From Methylobacillus caricis (lineage in GTDB: Bacteria; Pseudomonadota; Gammaproteobacteria; Burkholderiales; Methylophilaceae): 64,000 nucleotides of DNA. The stretch spans positions 1,798,001-1,862,000 of the forward strand of contig NZ_JAJAVD010000001.1 of NCBI RefSeq assembly GCF_020532705.1. Reading direction: 5' to 3'. The notes below the pieces were generated by a model. That model saw only the letters and a list, made by a program, of their open reading frames with translations, did no database searches and was not told the DNA's origin. Each line of letters opens with the position of its first letter. Within the stretch, counting starts at the first letter, position 1. A program made the position numbers and the translations under genes. Positions 36,980 through 46,352 of the stretch are shown in pieces.

Positions 36980-38197
36980 TTATGCAATCTCTAACAATAT
37001 CTGATAACGCATAAACACTTTATCAGCGATGCGATTATAGGTTCTATTTTGCTTAACCCACAAAGGACCTTTAGCAGCCATTTCTTCAGTCTTCTCAGGC
37101 TCATCTAGCATACTAACAATAGCATCTGCAAATGCCTTAGCAGACCAGTCAACACAGATACCAGCTCCACTTGCGGTAATTACATCAGACTGTTCAGGAT
37201 GGTTATTACAAACGACGGGCCTACCTAATGCTAGGTACTCAACTAATTTTGTTGGAGAGGCTGAAGCTAAAGTTTTTGTGGGGAAAAATGGTGACAAGCA
37301 CACTTCCGCGGCAGCAGCAATTCCCCATGCTCGCTCAATTGGTACAAAACCAGTAAATTCAATCGCGTGTAAGATATTTAGTTTTGAAGCTAACTTCTCT
37401 AAGGCAAAACGTTCCTCGGGCTTATTTCCATCTCCAACCATAATTAATTTTGCATCACTATGCTTTAACAAGACCAGCGAGAATGCCTCAATAATAGTAT
37501 CAAGTTGACGAATACTGGCTAACGTTCCTAAATATACAACCGTTTTAGGGCTTTTCCTTGTAGCATTAGACTCTACCCATGTTAATAGTCTTTCTGGTAC
37601 ACCCATGGGTACAGGTGTAAGTTTGTTTTTATCAACTCCATAATCCACAATGTCACGCAGCATTTGCTCACTTTGAACAAATGTATGGTCAGCAAATCTA
37701 ATTACACATTTATACAGTAAAAAAACTGCCAGATACCCTTGCATGATTGATGCGAACTTTTTGATGCCTTTGGATTTTTTTGCCATTTCAATACTGTGTT
37801 CTGGATAAGGGTAAGAACACCAGTAAATAAACGGTTTTTTAACTATTTTTGCTACCAGCAAACCTATAAACGCTGCAATATATTTATCTCTTACCTGAAT
37901 AATGTCATATTTAGAAAATACTGATTTAGCAATTAATATCACATCAACTACCCAGTATAAAAGCTTATTTAATAACTTAGTGAAAAAATTATTACCTGCA
38001 AGCTTAGGAGGAATACTGCAATGTTGCTCAAAAAAAGTTTTATCTCTTAACTTGAGACCATCCTCATCTGTTCCCATATACCAAACAGTATCAACGCCTC
38101 TTTGACTTAACGATTTAGCCACTAACTCTGATAGATCGACTCTGAAAGGAGGAAAATATTCAGGAATAGAATAATAAACACTTATTTTTTTCAACAT
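36980..38197 (-). CDS. GT4 glycosyltransferase
   Basis: A 405-aa GT4 enzyme. The N-terminal domain (VYYSIPEYFPPFRVDLSEL) carries a membrane-proximal stretch (LLNKLLYWVVDVILIAKSVF); the C-terminal domain has VVYLGTLASIRQLDTIIEAF, LIMVGDGNKPEE and ASPTKLVEYLALGRPVVCNN. Acts on the lipid-linked EPS intermediate. It starts 11 bp after the polymerase gene and abuts the flippase, so it is part of the same operon. Sugar specificity is not readable. Confidence 0.86.
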   Translation of the reverse strand: MLKKISVYYSIPEYFPPFRVDLSELVAKSLSQRGVDTVWYMGTDEDGLKLRDKTFFEQHCSIPPKLAGNNFFTKLLNKLLYWVVDVILIAKSVFSKYDIIQVRDKYIAAFIGLLVAKIVKKPFIYWCSYPYPEHSIEMAKKSKGIKKFASIMQGYLAVFLLYKCVIRFADHTFVQSEQMLRDIVDYGVDKNKLTPVPMGVPERLLTWVESNATRKSPKTVVYLGTLASIRQLDTIIEAFSLVLLKHSDAKLIMVGDGNKPEERFALEKLASKLNILHAIEFTGFVPIERAWGIAAAAEVCLSPFFPTKTLASASPTKLVEYLALGRPVVCNNHPEQSDVITASGAGICVDWSAKAFADAIVSMLDEPEKTEEMAAKGPLWVKQNRTYNRIADKVFMRYQILLEIA

Positions 38198-38207
38198 TAT
38201 TAAATCT

Positions 38208-39731
38208 TTATTTTCCAGTAGAAAATTTGGTAAGTTTAAACATAATAACCAAATAACCTAATATCACGATAAATAGTGCTTGATAGCTAATATCAAAAGA
38301 GAAATAATTATTATGAAGCAAGCTTGTAGCAAAAAGTACGATTCCGATCTGCGCAGATCTAATTAATGGTTCGTGCACAGTACCACTCCACTTTTGCAGT
38401 AGATTCGTACCCAACTTATATCCAGATACAAATATTGAGACAGCCAATATAGTTCCGATTAGGCCTAATTCCCATAACAATGTGGAAAATCCAGTTAACC
38501 CAATTCCATATCCAGGGTATTTTTTCAACAAGGTAAGATCTGGACTTACAAAAACACCACCTTGGGTTTCACCAGGCCCATGGCCAAAAAACATATGAAG
38601 CATTTCAGGCCAACTCAAATGTTCATGTAGCCAAAATGTATATACCGTCGTTCTGTTCAGCAATGCATTTCCATATCCACGATCACCGAAATTGTAAGAG
38701 ATGTTGCTATCCCACATCTCTTTCAGACTCATATTATGTTGTGATTCAGCGCCAGGAATTAGAGAGTAAGCAAAAAATATTGCTCCAAGCAACAATAATA
38801 CTGCTATAGATCCAGCAATAAATTTTAGGGGGTCTTTAACTAATTTATCTTTGTACAAGATAAATAATGCAATCGGTAACAAAACCATGAATAACTTGGC
38901 TTCACTTAAAAACATCGGCAGCATAAATGCACAAAGCAATACCAAAGCTCGCACAGTGCTAATTAAGCCGCTTTTAAATTGAGCAAGGACAATCGTAATG
39001 CCTAGCACACACAAAATAGCCAATGATGAACTTCTACCTCCGCCCATCATCGTTCCACCAAAGGTACCAGCCACTACATCTGCAGCTACCATTCCTCTCA
39101 TAGCAAATTCCTCGGTACTTCTCTGAGGAATCAAGAAAAAGAATTGATGGAATACAAATGGTAGCTGGATAACACCTAAAACTAATAAAAACTTAATTAA
39201 TCTTTGCGCATCAATTTCTTTATCCATTACATAATAAACAGCGATTAATATTCCCCACACTTGGAAATACGCTTTAAAACTTGTTAAAAATGCACTAACA
39301 CCATGCCAACTAAACATGGATATTAAAATAACATATCCAAAAAACAACCATAATATTATTAATAAGGAAGATTTTATTTTAAATTTAGCTAATATTTTTC
39401 TTTTTACATTTCCATTAAAAACATATGCTACAAAGGAAACACCCATAGCTAACCCAGCAAGCGCCCATTTTATAGGTTGTAATGCTGGCAAATACAAATC
39501 AATTAATCCAGCAAAAACCAAGGATCCTATTATTACTATCCAGGTACCAGCCAGTGGCTTTAAAACCAAAATTCCACCAGCAATTAACACGAAAAAACCT
39601 ATAGTTAATGGATAAATACCAAAAGCTAAAGTTAGTCCAAAAATACCTGAAAGGACAATTGCTCCAAGCCACAGCAATAAGACACTGGTGAGATTTATAT
39701 TACTTTTTACTCGTGTTAATGGCTTAACCAT
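38208..39731 (-). CDS. O-antigen ligase/Wzy-like polymerase
   Basis: A 507-aa membrane protein with about 11-12 helices and one large periplasmic loop (about 330-420) containing HEHLSWPEMLHMFFGHGPGE, an arrangement of the WaaL/Wzy superfamily. The GHGPGE segment resembles the conserved loop motif of O-antigen ligase domain proteins. It most likely polymerises EPS repeat units on the periplasmic side. It lies between two GT genes in the AT-rich section. Confidence 0.85.
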   Translation of the reverse strand: MVKPLTRVKSNINLTSVLLLWLGAIVLSGIFGLTLAFGIYPLTIGFFVLIAGGILVLKPLAGTWIVIIGSLVFAGLIDLYLPALQPIKWALAGLAMGVSFVAYVFNGNVKRKILAKFKIKSSLLIILWLFFGYVILISMFSWHGVSAFLTSFKAYFQVWGILIAVYYVMDKEIDAQRLIKFLLVLGVIQLPFVFHQFFFLIPQRSTEEFAMRGMVAADVVAGTFGGTMMGGGRSSSLAILCVLGITIVLAQFKSGLISTVRALVLLCAFMLPMFLSEAKLFMVLLPIALFILYKDKLVKDPLKFIAGSIAVLLLLGAIFFAYSLIPGAESQHNMSLKEMWDSNISYNFGDRGYGNALLNRTTVYTFWLHEHLSWPEMLHMFFGHGPGETQGGVFVSPDLTLLKKYPGYGIGLTGFSTLLWELGLIGTILAVSIFVSGYKLGTNLLQKWSGTVHEPLIRSAQIGIVLFATSLLHNNYFSFDISYQALFIVILGYLVIMFKLTKFSTGK

Positions 39732-39733
39732 AA

Positions 39734-40951
39734 TTAATATTCACTTCCATATATCCGTTCAATCAATGCGCTCCAAGTAAAGTTTCTTACTCGACGTTGA
39801 CATTGCTGAGATAAATTATGTTCTTGGCTGATACGATCCATAAGAGTTAGCACTGAATCTCGATAATCAATAATTGTTTTACCGATATCGTACGCTGCCT
39901 CCACGGCAACACCACAAGACTCATCCACTACAACACCTGGACCACCAAGTTTCAAGCAGGCAACAGGTAATCCCTGCTGCAAAGCTTCTAGCACCACAAA
40001 CCCACCCGAATCTCGCAAGCTTGGATAGAATAAAATATCGTATTCACTATACATTTTGATTACGTCAGCCTTGGATAGCCACCCCATCCAATTTACAGCG
40101 TGGCCTACTCCTAGTTCATGCGCCGTTTTTTCCCAACGCTTACGATCAACACCATCACCAATAATCGTCAGAGTAACATCTGGCCTAGCTTGATAAATTT
40201 CGGCAAATACTCTTAATCCAAGATCCATGCCCTTCCAACCAAGGCATCTCCCTGCATAAAGTAGGCGTGGGCCTGCTTGTTGTTTTCTTACTGTGCTAGG
40301 TGCAGCAATATCTGTACCACTGCTTCCTATGGCTAATTCGACTCTGGCCTTGGGGATAACAAATGCAGGAACAGACTTCAAGTGATGCGCTGATGTAAAA
40401 AATACCTTATCTGCTGCTCGGTAAGTCATTCTCATCAATGGATCAAATCGGACTAAGCCATTGACCAGTCGCCTTACTCTCTCTACCAACCTTTGTTTGA
40501 GTGAGAAATATTGGGTATAGCCTGCAGGTACCTCATCCCCTCCAGCGACTGGGCCAAATATCATAGGTATATTTAGCCCTCCCATGAAACTTGGTTGCCT
40601 GAAACTCACCCAGGTGACATGGTGTACACAATCAAATGCTTTTTTCGCTTGCAGTTGGCAAGCTCGCCTATATGCCCAGTATTGCCAGAAGTAGTAATAG
40701 ATATGGTTACGTTTGTTGATTTTACTGAGTAGCGGATACAACCATTCAATATCAATATATTCGAAACGTACCTTATTACATTCTCCAGTTTCACTGATAT
40801 GACGCTCAATCTCTTTTTGATGAGTTTTACGCGTCAGTACAGTGACATCAAATTGCCTGTTCGATAATTCCCTTGCCCATTGCCACCCCACCTCCTCATC
40901 CGAGCCAAATACAGGGTCGCAGGCAAAAGCTGATAACAGTACTCTTCTCAC
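39734..40951 (-). CDS. GT4 glycosyltransferase
   Basis: A 405-aa GT4 enzyme beginning RRVLLSAFACDPVFGSDEEV, with LLYAGRCLGWKGMDLGLRVF, LTIIGDGVDRKRWEK and the donor-binding acidic region SLRDSGGFVVLEALQQGLPV. This N-terminal ACxPxxGSE-like pattern recurs in GT4 enzymes of PEP-CTERM/EPS loci. It overlaps the glycoside hydrolase gene by four bases. Base composition is closer to the eps block than the genes downstream, so it may mark the edge of the conserved part. Confidence 0.88.
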   Translation of the reverse strand: MRRVLLSAFACDPVFGSDEEVGWQWARELSNRQFDVTVLTRKTHQKEIERHISETGECNKVRFEYIDIEWLYPLLSKINKRNHIYYYFWQYWAYRRACQLQAKKAFDCVHHVTWVSFRQPSFMGGLNIPMIFGPVAGGDEVPAGYTQYFSLKQRLVERVRRLVNGLVRFDPLMRMTYRAADKVFFTSAHHLKSVPAFVIPKARVELAIGSSGTDIAAPSTVRKQQAGPRLLYAGRCLGWKGMDLGLRVFAEIYQARPDVTLTIIGDGVDRKRWEKTAHELGVGHAVNWMGWLSKADVIKMYSEYDILFYPSLRDSGGFVVLEALQQGLPVACLKLGGPGVVVDESCGVAVEAAYDIGKTIIDYRDSVLTLMDRISQEHNLSQQCQRRVRNFTWSALIERIYGSEY

Positions 40952-42459
40952 TGCTTATGCTCCTCTTGGATTTTGAGCACAGCAATTGAACGCCCAGGAA
41001 GGATAACGGCTTTCATGGCGTCTGAATTTTTGAATTCATAGTGCTGTGTAGACACAAGGCCATTCACCTCGCCACTTGTCAGAAATGTTTGCTCAACCTT
41101 TAAATCTGATTGCGGGATAGCATTGCCTTTAAATTGAATTCTCTGTGCACCCTCATCCCGATTAACTACCCATAACCAAAGATTCCTATCTTTATCTCTG
41201 AATGCTGAGGCACGAACAATATATCGGGTAGGAGCATAAACACTAGTTTTATTGAGTGTCTGCGTAGGTAGAGCTTGCATACTCTCAGATGGCTTTAAAA
41301 GTTCGAATAGTTTAGCTATCCTGGAAGGTCGGAGTTTACCATTATCAATTTCAAGATAATTCCATGGCCCAGCTCTTAACCCATGCCAAAATGCACCCTG
41401 AACCTCGGGAATCTGAGTAGCTCCAATCAGGAAGTCTGCAGTTGCAACCACGGCATCGTGATTGTTGGTTTGGTACCAATTTTTTTTCCAAAAAGCATCC
41501 GCCGGTGTTCCAGCCGGTGGTCTGGCATGTTCAGTAATCCAGACTGACGGAGATTTGACCCCTGCTTGATACATGAACCCTATCACTTTACGTGTATAGG
41601 CTAGTCGATTCGCAACACTTGGGCCCCAAGGGTCATTCTCATAGTACAAGTGCAAAGCATAATCACTTACTAAGCCTTTAAAATGTCTTATTAGAAATTT
41701 ATTATGGCCATCATCATCTTTAACCAATGCTGATTTGAATTCAATCAACGGTAATACTAAACGAGCTCCAGGATCTACTCGCTTAATTTCATTAGCAACT
41801 GGTAAGCTTCTTTCAACTATTTTCTCCGCTGACCAAGAAGGCCATGACCTGTCCAGTTCATTTCCGAGCTCCCAAAAGCGTTTTCTTCCACTTGATAATT
41901 CCTTAACCTTTAATGCATAGTCGCCAGCTTCCTTTGCCAGGAATGCAGTGTCTATCACACCACCTTCAAAACCAACAACATTAGCAATATGCCAAGTGCT
42001 TCCTAGATTTAGTTCATCATTTAATACTTCATATTCCTGAATACCAAAGATACAGCGTACTGCATCAATCCAAGGTGCAACTTTCTGTTTGGGTCGCTCT
42101 AATACAAAACCTTGGCAACCACGCCAGTCAATTTCATTGACCCCTCCCCCATATCGTATGCTGCCCACCCCTGTGCTGCTTAACAGTGAAATCGCTTCTG
42201 GCGAAACTTTTGAGGGGCTACTAGCATATAAATCATGTTGAACTCCCCAAAACAGTGCATGCACACCTAGGAAATCACTGAGTTTACGATCAGACGGCAA
42301 CACATTCTTCGCAGCGACACTGGATATCTCAATTGTTGTGATATCCCGCGTAAGTGCGCATGACAGAGTTGGATCCCCCCAACAGGCCTGAGCACTGTTG
42401 AAGGTCATTAGGAAGACGACAAACAGCAGCGGACGCAGAAACAGGATCATTTCCTGCAC
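40948..42459 (-). CDS. secreted clan GH-A-like glycoside hydrolase
   Basis: A 503-aa exported protein with a signal peptide ending near NSAQACWGD. A TIM-barrel clan A layout is suggested by KRFWELGNELDRSWPSW (Asn-Glu acid/base at the end of strand 4) and PSVWITEHARPPAG (nucleophile Glu at strand 7), followed by a beta-sandwich-like C-terminus (ASAFRDKDRNLWLWVVNRDE). Similarity to GH39/GH79-type or arabinofuranosidase-like enzymes is possible. It may trim or release EPS during secretion. The first codon used is a GTG overlapping the epsI stop; an ATG three codons later is an alternative. Confidence 0.75.
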   Translation of the reverse strand: MQEMILFLRPLLFVVFLMTFNSAQACWGDPTLSCALTRDITTIEISSVAAKNVLPSDRKLSDFLGVHALFWGVQHDLYASSPSKVSPEAISLLSSTGVGSIRYGGGVNEIDWRGCQGFVLERPKQKVAPWIDAVRCIFGIQEYEVLNDELNLGSTWHIANVVGFEGGVIDTAFLAKEAGDYALKVKELSSGRKRFWELGNELDRSWPSWSAEKIVERSLPVANEIKRVDPGARLVLPLIEFKSALVKDDDGHNKFLIRHFKGLVSDYALHLYYENDPWGPSVANRLAYTRKVIGFMYQAGVKSPSVWITEHARPPAGTPADAFWKKNWYQTNNHDAVVATADFLIGATQIPEVQGAFWHGLRAGPWNYLEIDNGKLRPSRIAKLFELLKPSESMQALPTQTLNKTSVYAPTRYIVRASAFRDKDRNLWLWVVNRDEGAQRIQFKGNAIPQSDLKVEQTFLTSGEVNGLVSTQHYEFKNSDAMKAVILPGRSIAVLKIQEEHKQ

Positions 42460-43151
42460 TACTCAATCCCGGTATGTAAACCAGCTACTCTTTGCCTATC
42501 TTGGGGATTAAGGGAGGCTACAACATCCTGGATAAACCGCTGTTGGACATCAAAACCGTATTGCTCATCTAGCGTAATAGTCGACACCCGCACAATCATG
42601 CCATCGGGAATTTTTCCATTAAAGCCATATTTGAGTTGCTCAAGTTTAACCGCCTTGCCACCGATAGCCACCTTGTCACCAACGGTAGTCCAGTAAGTCA
42701 GTGGCTCTGACCTTGTGCCTAGCACTGTGAGCAACTTCTTTACCTGTATAGCTCCAAAGGCAGTAGCAATAGTATCTTTGCTAGAGCTTTTCACTTGGAA
42801 CCCTTGTGCTGGATAACAAACATCCGGCAAGTGTAGCTGATTGGAATCACTCTGATCCTCACCGTATGCTATCGATAGCATGACGTATTCGCCCTTGTCA
42901 TTCACATAGGTACGTGAAAGCGTCTGGGAATAAATCCGCTCAATTTCTTCTTTTTGCTGAGGATTCACAATGTTAGCGCCGCCTAGCTCAATCTCATGCC
43001 AGCCCGAAAATTGCTTAGGTATCAAGGTTTCCAGAACAATAGGGTCACCGTCCTTGGCTATCTTATGTGTAGGGCGCAATATGGTGGATGCTACTGACGC
43101 GCTCACCATAGTGACAAAAACAATAATGACTTGGATGATTAATTTATTCAT
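42459..43151 (-). CDS. epsI: EpsI, exosortase-associated DUF3485 protein
   Basis: A 230-aa inner-membrane/periplasmic protein of the EpsI (DUF3485) family: an N-terminal signal/anchor helix, then LPKQFSGW-like start of the domain (LIPKQFSGWHEIEL), RTYVNDKGEYVMLSIAYG and the conserved Cys motif HLPDVCYPAQGF. It always accompanies exosortases in EPS loci and overlaps xrtB by four bases. Its role is undefined; it may assist exosortase or polymer export. The symbol follows Methylobacillus EPS nomenclature. Confidence 0.93.
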   Translation of the reverse strand: MNKLIIQVIIVFVTMVSASVASTILRPTHKIAKDGDPIVLETLIPKQFSGWHEIELGGANIVNPQQKEEIERIYSQTLSRTYVNDKGEYVMLSIAYGEDQSDSNQLHLPDVCYPAQGFQVKSSSKDTIATAFGAIQVKKLLTVLGTRSEPLTYWTTVGDKVAIGGKAVKLEQLKYGFNGKIPDGMIVRVSTITLDEQYGFDVQQRFIQDVVASLNPQDRQRVAGLHTGIE

Positions 43152-44020
43152 TTGGCAATACCAGGCTGGCTTTTAGGTGTGCGCCATTTACGCTCAAGGA
43201 AACTAAGGAAGGTATCTACCCACAAGATCAAAATCAATGCTACGACAAACAGCAACATGCCAGCAAAACCGTGCATGAAACCCTGACCTGCAGCATCACC
43301 AAAGTAATATGTGATTAAGGTCAATGTCATTACCCTAATCACATTGGCGGTAAATGATATAGGCACAATCAAAATTGCCAGGGTGACGTTTCTGAATACT
43401 GAGTCGCTACGTACGATATTCAAATACAAAAGCCCAAGAGCTTCTAGTGACATCAGAGTATGCAAACCAGCACAAGCATCTGCGACTAATAGCTGATACT
43501 GTCCAATTTGTAGTATTACGCCACTACGCGCTATAGGGTAGCCAATACCATACAAGATGTATTCCGCAACATAGGAAACAGAAATCTTCATCGGCATGGT
43601 GACAGCATCAATAATCGCACCTGGCAGCGGGATCATGAAGAACAAGAAAAATAGCGGGAACCAAAAGGTCTTAGCGCCACGAGTGCCATAAAGTAATAGT
43701 AACAAACCCAATAGCACAGGAATTTGCGAGCCTACATCAAACAGCCAGATATCCTGGGAACGCCCCAAAACATAGAACAACAAACCTGGAATAATGCAGA
43801 GAAAGCCCAAGAGCGGCTTGCGCTTAATGTTTTGCCATGGATCTGTGAAAAAATCACGACGCAACCAAATCAAGTACGCAACTACAAGAATAATAATGGG
43901 GCCATGGGCCTGCTCATCAGTACTCCATAGTTTTGTTGCGAGGCTTGAATATGTAGGAATATATAAAGCCAATAGCCCTGCGATTACAAGTACCAATATT
44001 GCAAGCGAGCTTTTTTTCAT
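43148..44020 (-). CDS. xrtB: exosortase B (EpsH)
   Basis: Polytopic membrane cysteine protease/transpeptidase of 290 aa, about eight helices. The catalytic triad is visible: Cys in LLVADACAGLHTL, Arg in TANVIRVMTLTL and His in FMHGFAGMLL. It is expected to cleave PEP-CTERM proteins at the Pro-Glu-Pro site, using four substrates encoded in this window (23270-24200 and 51627-53421). Length and position between EpsG and EpsI match the XrtB class (first described as EpsH in a Methylobacillus EPS locus). Confidence 0.95.
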   Translation of the reverse strand: MKKSSLAILVLVIAGLLALYIPTYSSLATKLWSTDEQAHGPIIILVVAYLIWLRRDFFTDPWQNIKRKPLLGFLCIIPGLLFYVLGRSQDIWLFDVGSQIPVLLGLLLLLYGTRGAKTFWFPLFFLFFMIPLPGAIIDAVTMPMKISVSYVAEYILYGIGYPIARSGVILQIGQYQLLVADACAGLHTLMSLEALGLLYLNIVRSDSVFRNVTLAILIVPISFTANVIRVMTLTLITYYFGDAAGQGFMHGFAGMLLFVVALILILWVDTFLSFLERKWRTPKSQPGIAK

Positions 44021-44034
44021 TTAAAGGAACCAAG

Positions 44035-44916
44035 CTAGAATTCTGAAAGAACTGTACCAACAACATGGGTACCATTTTTTTGGAGTTGATCAATTGCAAC
44101 TGCAGCAGCATTCATTTTCGTAATATTTTTACGAATTACCATAACAACACCGCCTGCTGCTGAAGCAATTGCTTGAGAATCCGTACTTTCGGAAAATGCA
44201 GGAGTATCAACAAGAATAATGTCATAAGAGTTCGACAAACTTTTGATAAGAGATCTAAAATTCGCCTTACTAACCAACTCCAAAGGGTTAGGTGGCAAAG
44301 TTCCAGCAGCAAGCACAGATAAGCTTTCAAACGCATTCACTTTATTGATTACATCGACTGCGGCACGACCAGCTAAGATATCCGATAAACCGCGACCACC
44401 CTTAAGCCCAAATAGATTATGCTGAGTTGGATGCCGTAAGTTAGCGTCAATTAGCAATGTGTTTTCCCCTAACTGAGAAAACACAACAGCAAGATTAGCA
44501 ATCAAATAACTAGCTCCAACCCCAGCATCAACACCAGAGATAGCAAGAACTTTTCTATTTTTTGCAAACCAATTAAATATCAATTGGCTACGCAATGCCC
44601 TAAATGATTCTGCTTTTGGCCCAAAGGGCTGATATGCAGCAATGAGGCTTGATGAAATACCATCATCTTCGGGATTCAGGTACGGGTAATCAAACTGACG
44701 TGCTAGCACATCTTGAATATCACTCTCAGTAATTAGCCCCAAGTTCTTTGCAGCCTCACCAAAACGCACTCCTTGCTGTTTATGCAATAACATAATGCGC
44801 TCCGCATCAGCGGGAGTTATTTTCCCCATCCGAAGTAACAAACTACCAATATTAAACTCAGAAAACGGGCTGATAGGAGCTTGAGGGGAAACATTAGGTA
44901 TATTCTCTATAGTCAT
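44035..44916 (-). CDS. epsG: EpsG chain-length tyrosine-kinase-like protein with degenerate P-loop
   Basis: A 293-aa bacterial tyrosine-kinase-like (BY-kinase) partner of EpsF. Residues about 18-80 form a GspE/MshE-N-like domain (LLRMGKITPADAERIMLLHK); the ATPase domain starts at about 100. The Walker A site reads SGVDAGVGAS (127-136) with Ala135 where Lys or Arg is expected; Walker A' is LLIDANLR with Asn in place of the second Asp; Walker B is IILVDTPAF. The C-terminus lacks a Tyr cluster. It may therefore bind nucleotide poorly and act as a structural partner. The ATG at 44916 is chosen over an upstream TTG that overlaps epsF. Confidence 0.88.
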   Translation of the reverse strand: MTIENIPNVSPQAPISPFSEFNIGSLLLRMGKITPADAERIMLLHKQQGVRFGEAAKNLGLITESDIQDVLARQFDYPYLNPEDDGISSSLIAAYQPFGPKAESFRALRSQLIFNWFAKNRKVLAISGVDAGVGASYLIANLAVVFSQLGENTLLIDANLRHPTQHNLFGLKGGRGLSDILAGRAAVDVINKVNAFESLSVLAAGTLPPNPLELVSKANFRSLIKSLSNSYDIILVDTPAFSESTDSQAIASAAGGVVMVIRKNITKMNAAAVAIDQLQKNGTHVVGTVLSEF

Positions 44917-44924
44917 TAATATTC

Positions 44925-46322
44925 TCAATTCGCGATTCTAAGTGGATTGGTTTTTTTTAACCCAAGCAACCTTCTTTTGTCCTTTGGCAGCACAGCCAAT
45001 ACAGGCACCTCTAAAACATCAAGTAGATCCTCGGAAGACCTTACTCTGCGGTCAAGCATTTCTGCTACTACCCCAAACCCTATCCCTAGTAATACTCCTA
45101 CAAATACTGACAAGACAATATTCAATAAAACCTTTGGACTTGATGGTTGTATTGGAGCAGTGGCAGGATTTAAAATGGCCACATCCGATTGATTTGACTG
45201 ACCTTCAATATTGCTTTGAGTATACCGCTGTGTCGTCACATCATATGCACGTTGAGCATTTTCAATTTCGCGAGTTAATACGGCCAATGCATCACGGTCT
45301 CGATTCAAATCCAAAACTTTAGCCCTTTGCGACTCTAGTGCGGCTCGAAGTTCTGATTCACGCTGCTTCAAGATTTTTGAGTTTGTTGCAACGCTACCAG
45401 AAACACTTTGAGTTTGTCGGCTAAGTTCAGCTTTCAAGTTATCAATTTCAGCCTTTGCACCTTGATACAATGGATGGTTTCTTTCAACCTTTTGAGAAAT
45501 ATCAGCAAATCTTGCTTCGGCGCGTGCAATTTCCGTTTTTAGTCCCTGAATTAGAGGATTAGATGCAACGTCTGGAGAATCATACACACCACTTCCAATA
45601 GTATTTCGTTGCCTTGATTGAGCCTCCATACTTTGAGACTGTGCAATAACCAATTGGGAGGACAGCTCATTAAGCCTTGCACGCTCAACGTCTAATCTCT
45701 CGTCTACACTAATAATACCTTTTTCCTGCTGGTACTTAGACAAACGCTCTTGAGCATGTTCCAAATCGACCCTTAAGTCCTTCACTTGCTCTGTGAAGTA
45801 TTTAGCTGCTTTTTGCGATGGCTCTACTTTAAGCTGTATATTTGTATGAATATATGCTTCAGCAAACGCATTAGAAATAGCCGCAGCAAATTGAGGATTA
45901 GATCCTTTAAAACCAATATCAATAATACTACTAGTCTTAGACGGTGTTACATCAAGATTTTTCAACAAAAGCTCAGACAGCCAGTCTTTAATATTACCTT
46001 GTCCCTCTGTACCACTCTCAAAACTTTTAACAACCGCATCATTTTCAGCAAGTTTTAAAGCATCTATTACCTTTAATGCTACATTTTTGCTAGAGATAAT
46101 ATCAACTTGTGTTGCCATATACCCTGGCATCAACTGGGCAGGCAACGCAACACCTGTAACAGGATCAACACCTTTATAATTTACAATAACAGTTGTGTTA
46201 GCCGTATAGTTTTTTGGCAACAAGATGCTTACCAACGTGGTAACTGCTACAGTAACTATTAATGTAAGTAACACAATTTTATATCGTGCTTTTAAAATCA
46301 ATAGTATCTGGGATAAATTCAT
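44925..46322 (-). CDS. epsF: EpsF, Wzz-type chain-length determinant
   Basis: A 465-aa polysaccharide co-polymerase. An N-terminal helix (MNLSQILLILKARYKIVLLT), a Wzz domain (about 10-100), a long periplasmic coiled-coil (about 180-370: VKDLRVDLEHAQERLSKYQQ), a Pro-rich segment before the second helix (PATAPIQPSSPKVLLNIVLS) and a short cytoplasmic tail. It controls chain length and works with EpsG, which is encoded nine bases downstream, as separate halves of a Wzc-like kinase. Confidence 0.93.
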   Translation of the reverse strand: MNLSQILLILKARYKIVLLTLIVTVAVTTLVSILLPKNYTANTTVIVNYKGVDPVTGVALPAQLMPGYMATQVDIISSKNVALKVIDALKLAENDAVVKSFESGTEGQGNIKDWLSELLLKNLDVTPSKTSSIIDIGFKGSNPQFAAAISNAFAEAYIHTNIQLKVEPSQKAAKYFTEQVKDLRVDLEHAQERLSKYQQEKGIISVDERLDVERARLNELSSQLVIAQSQSMEAQSRQRNTIGSGVYDSPDVASNPLIQGLKTEIARAEARFADISQKVERNHPLYQGAKAEIDNLKAELSRQTQSVSGSVATNSKILKQRESELRAALESQRAKVLDLNRDRDALAVLTREIENAQRAYDVTTQRYTQSNIEGQSNQSDVAILNPATAPIQPSSPKVLLNIVLSVFVGVLLGIGFGVVAEMLDRRVRSSEDLLDVLEVPVLAVLPKDKRRLLGLKKTNPLRIAN

Positions 46323-46352
46323 ATTTATTGCCTTTAAATTTTCTAATAACGC

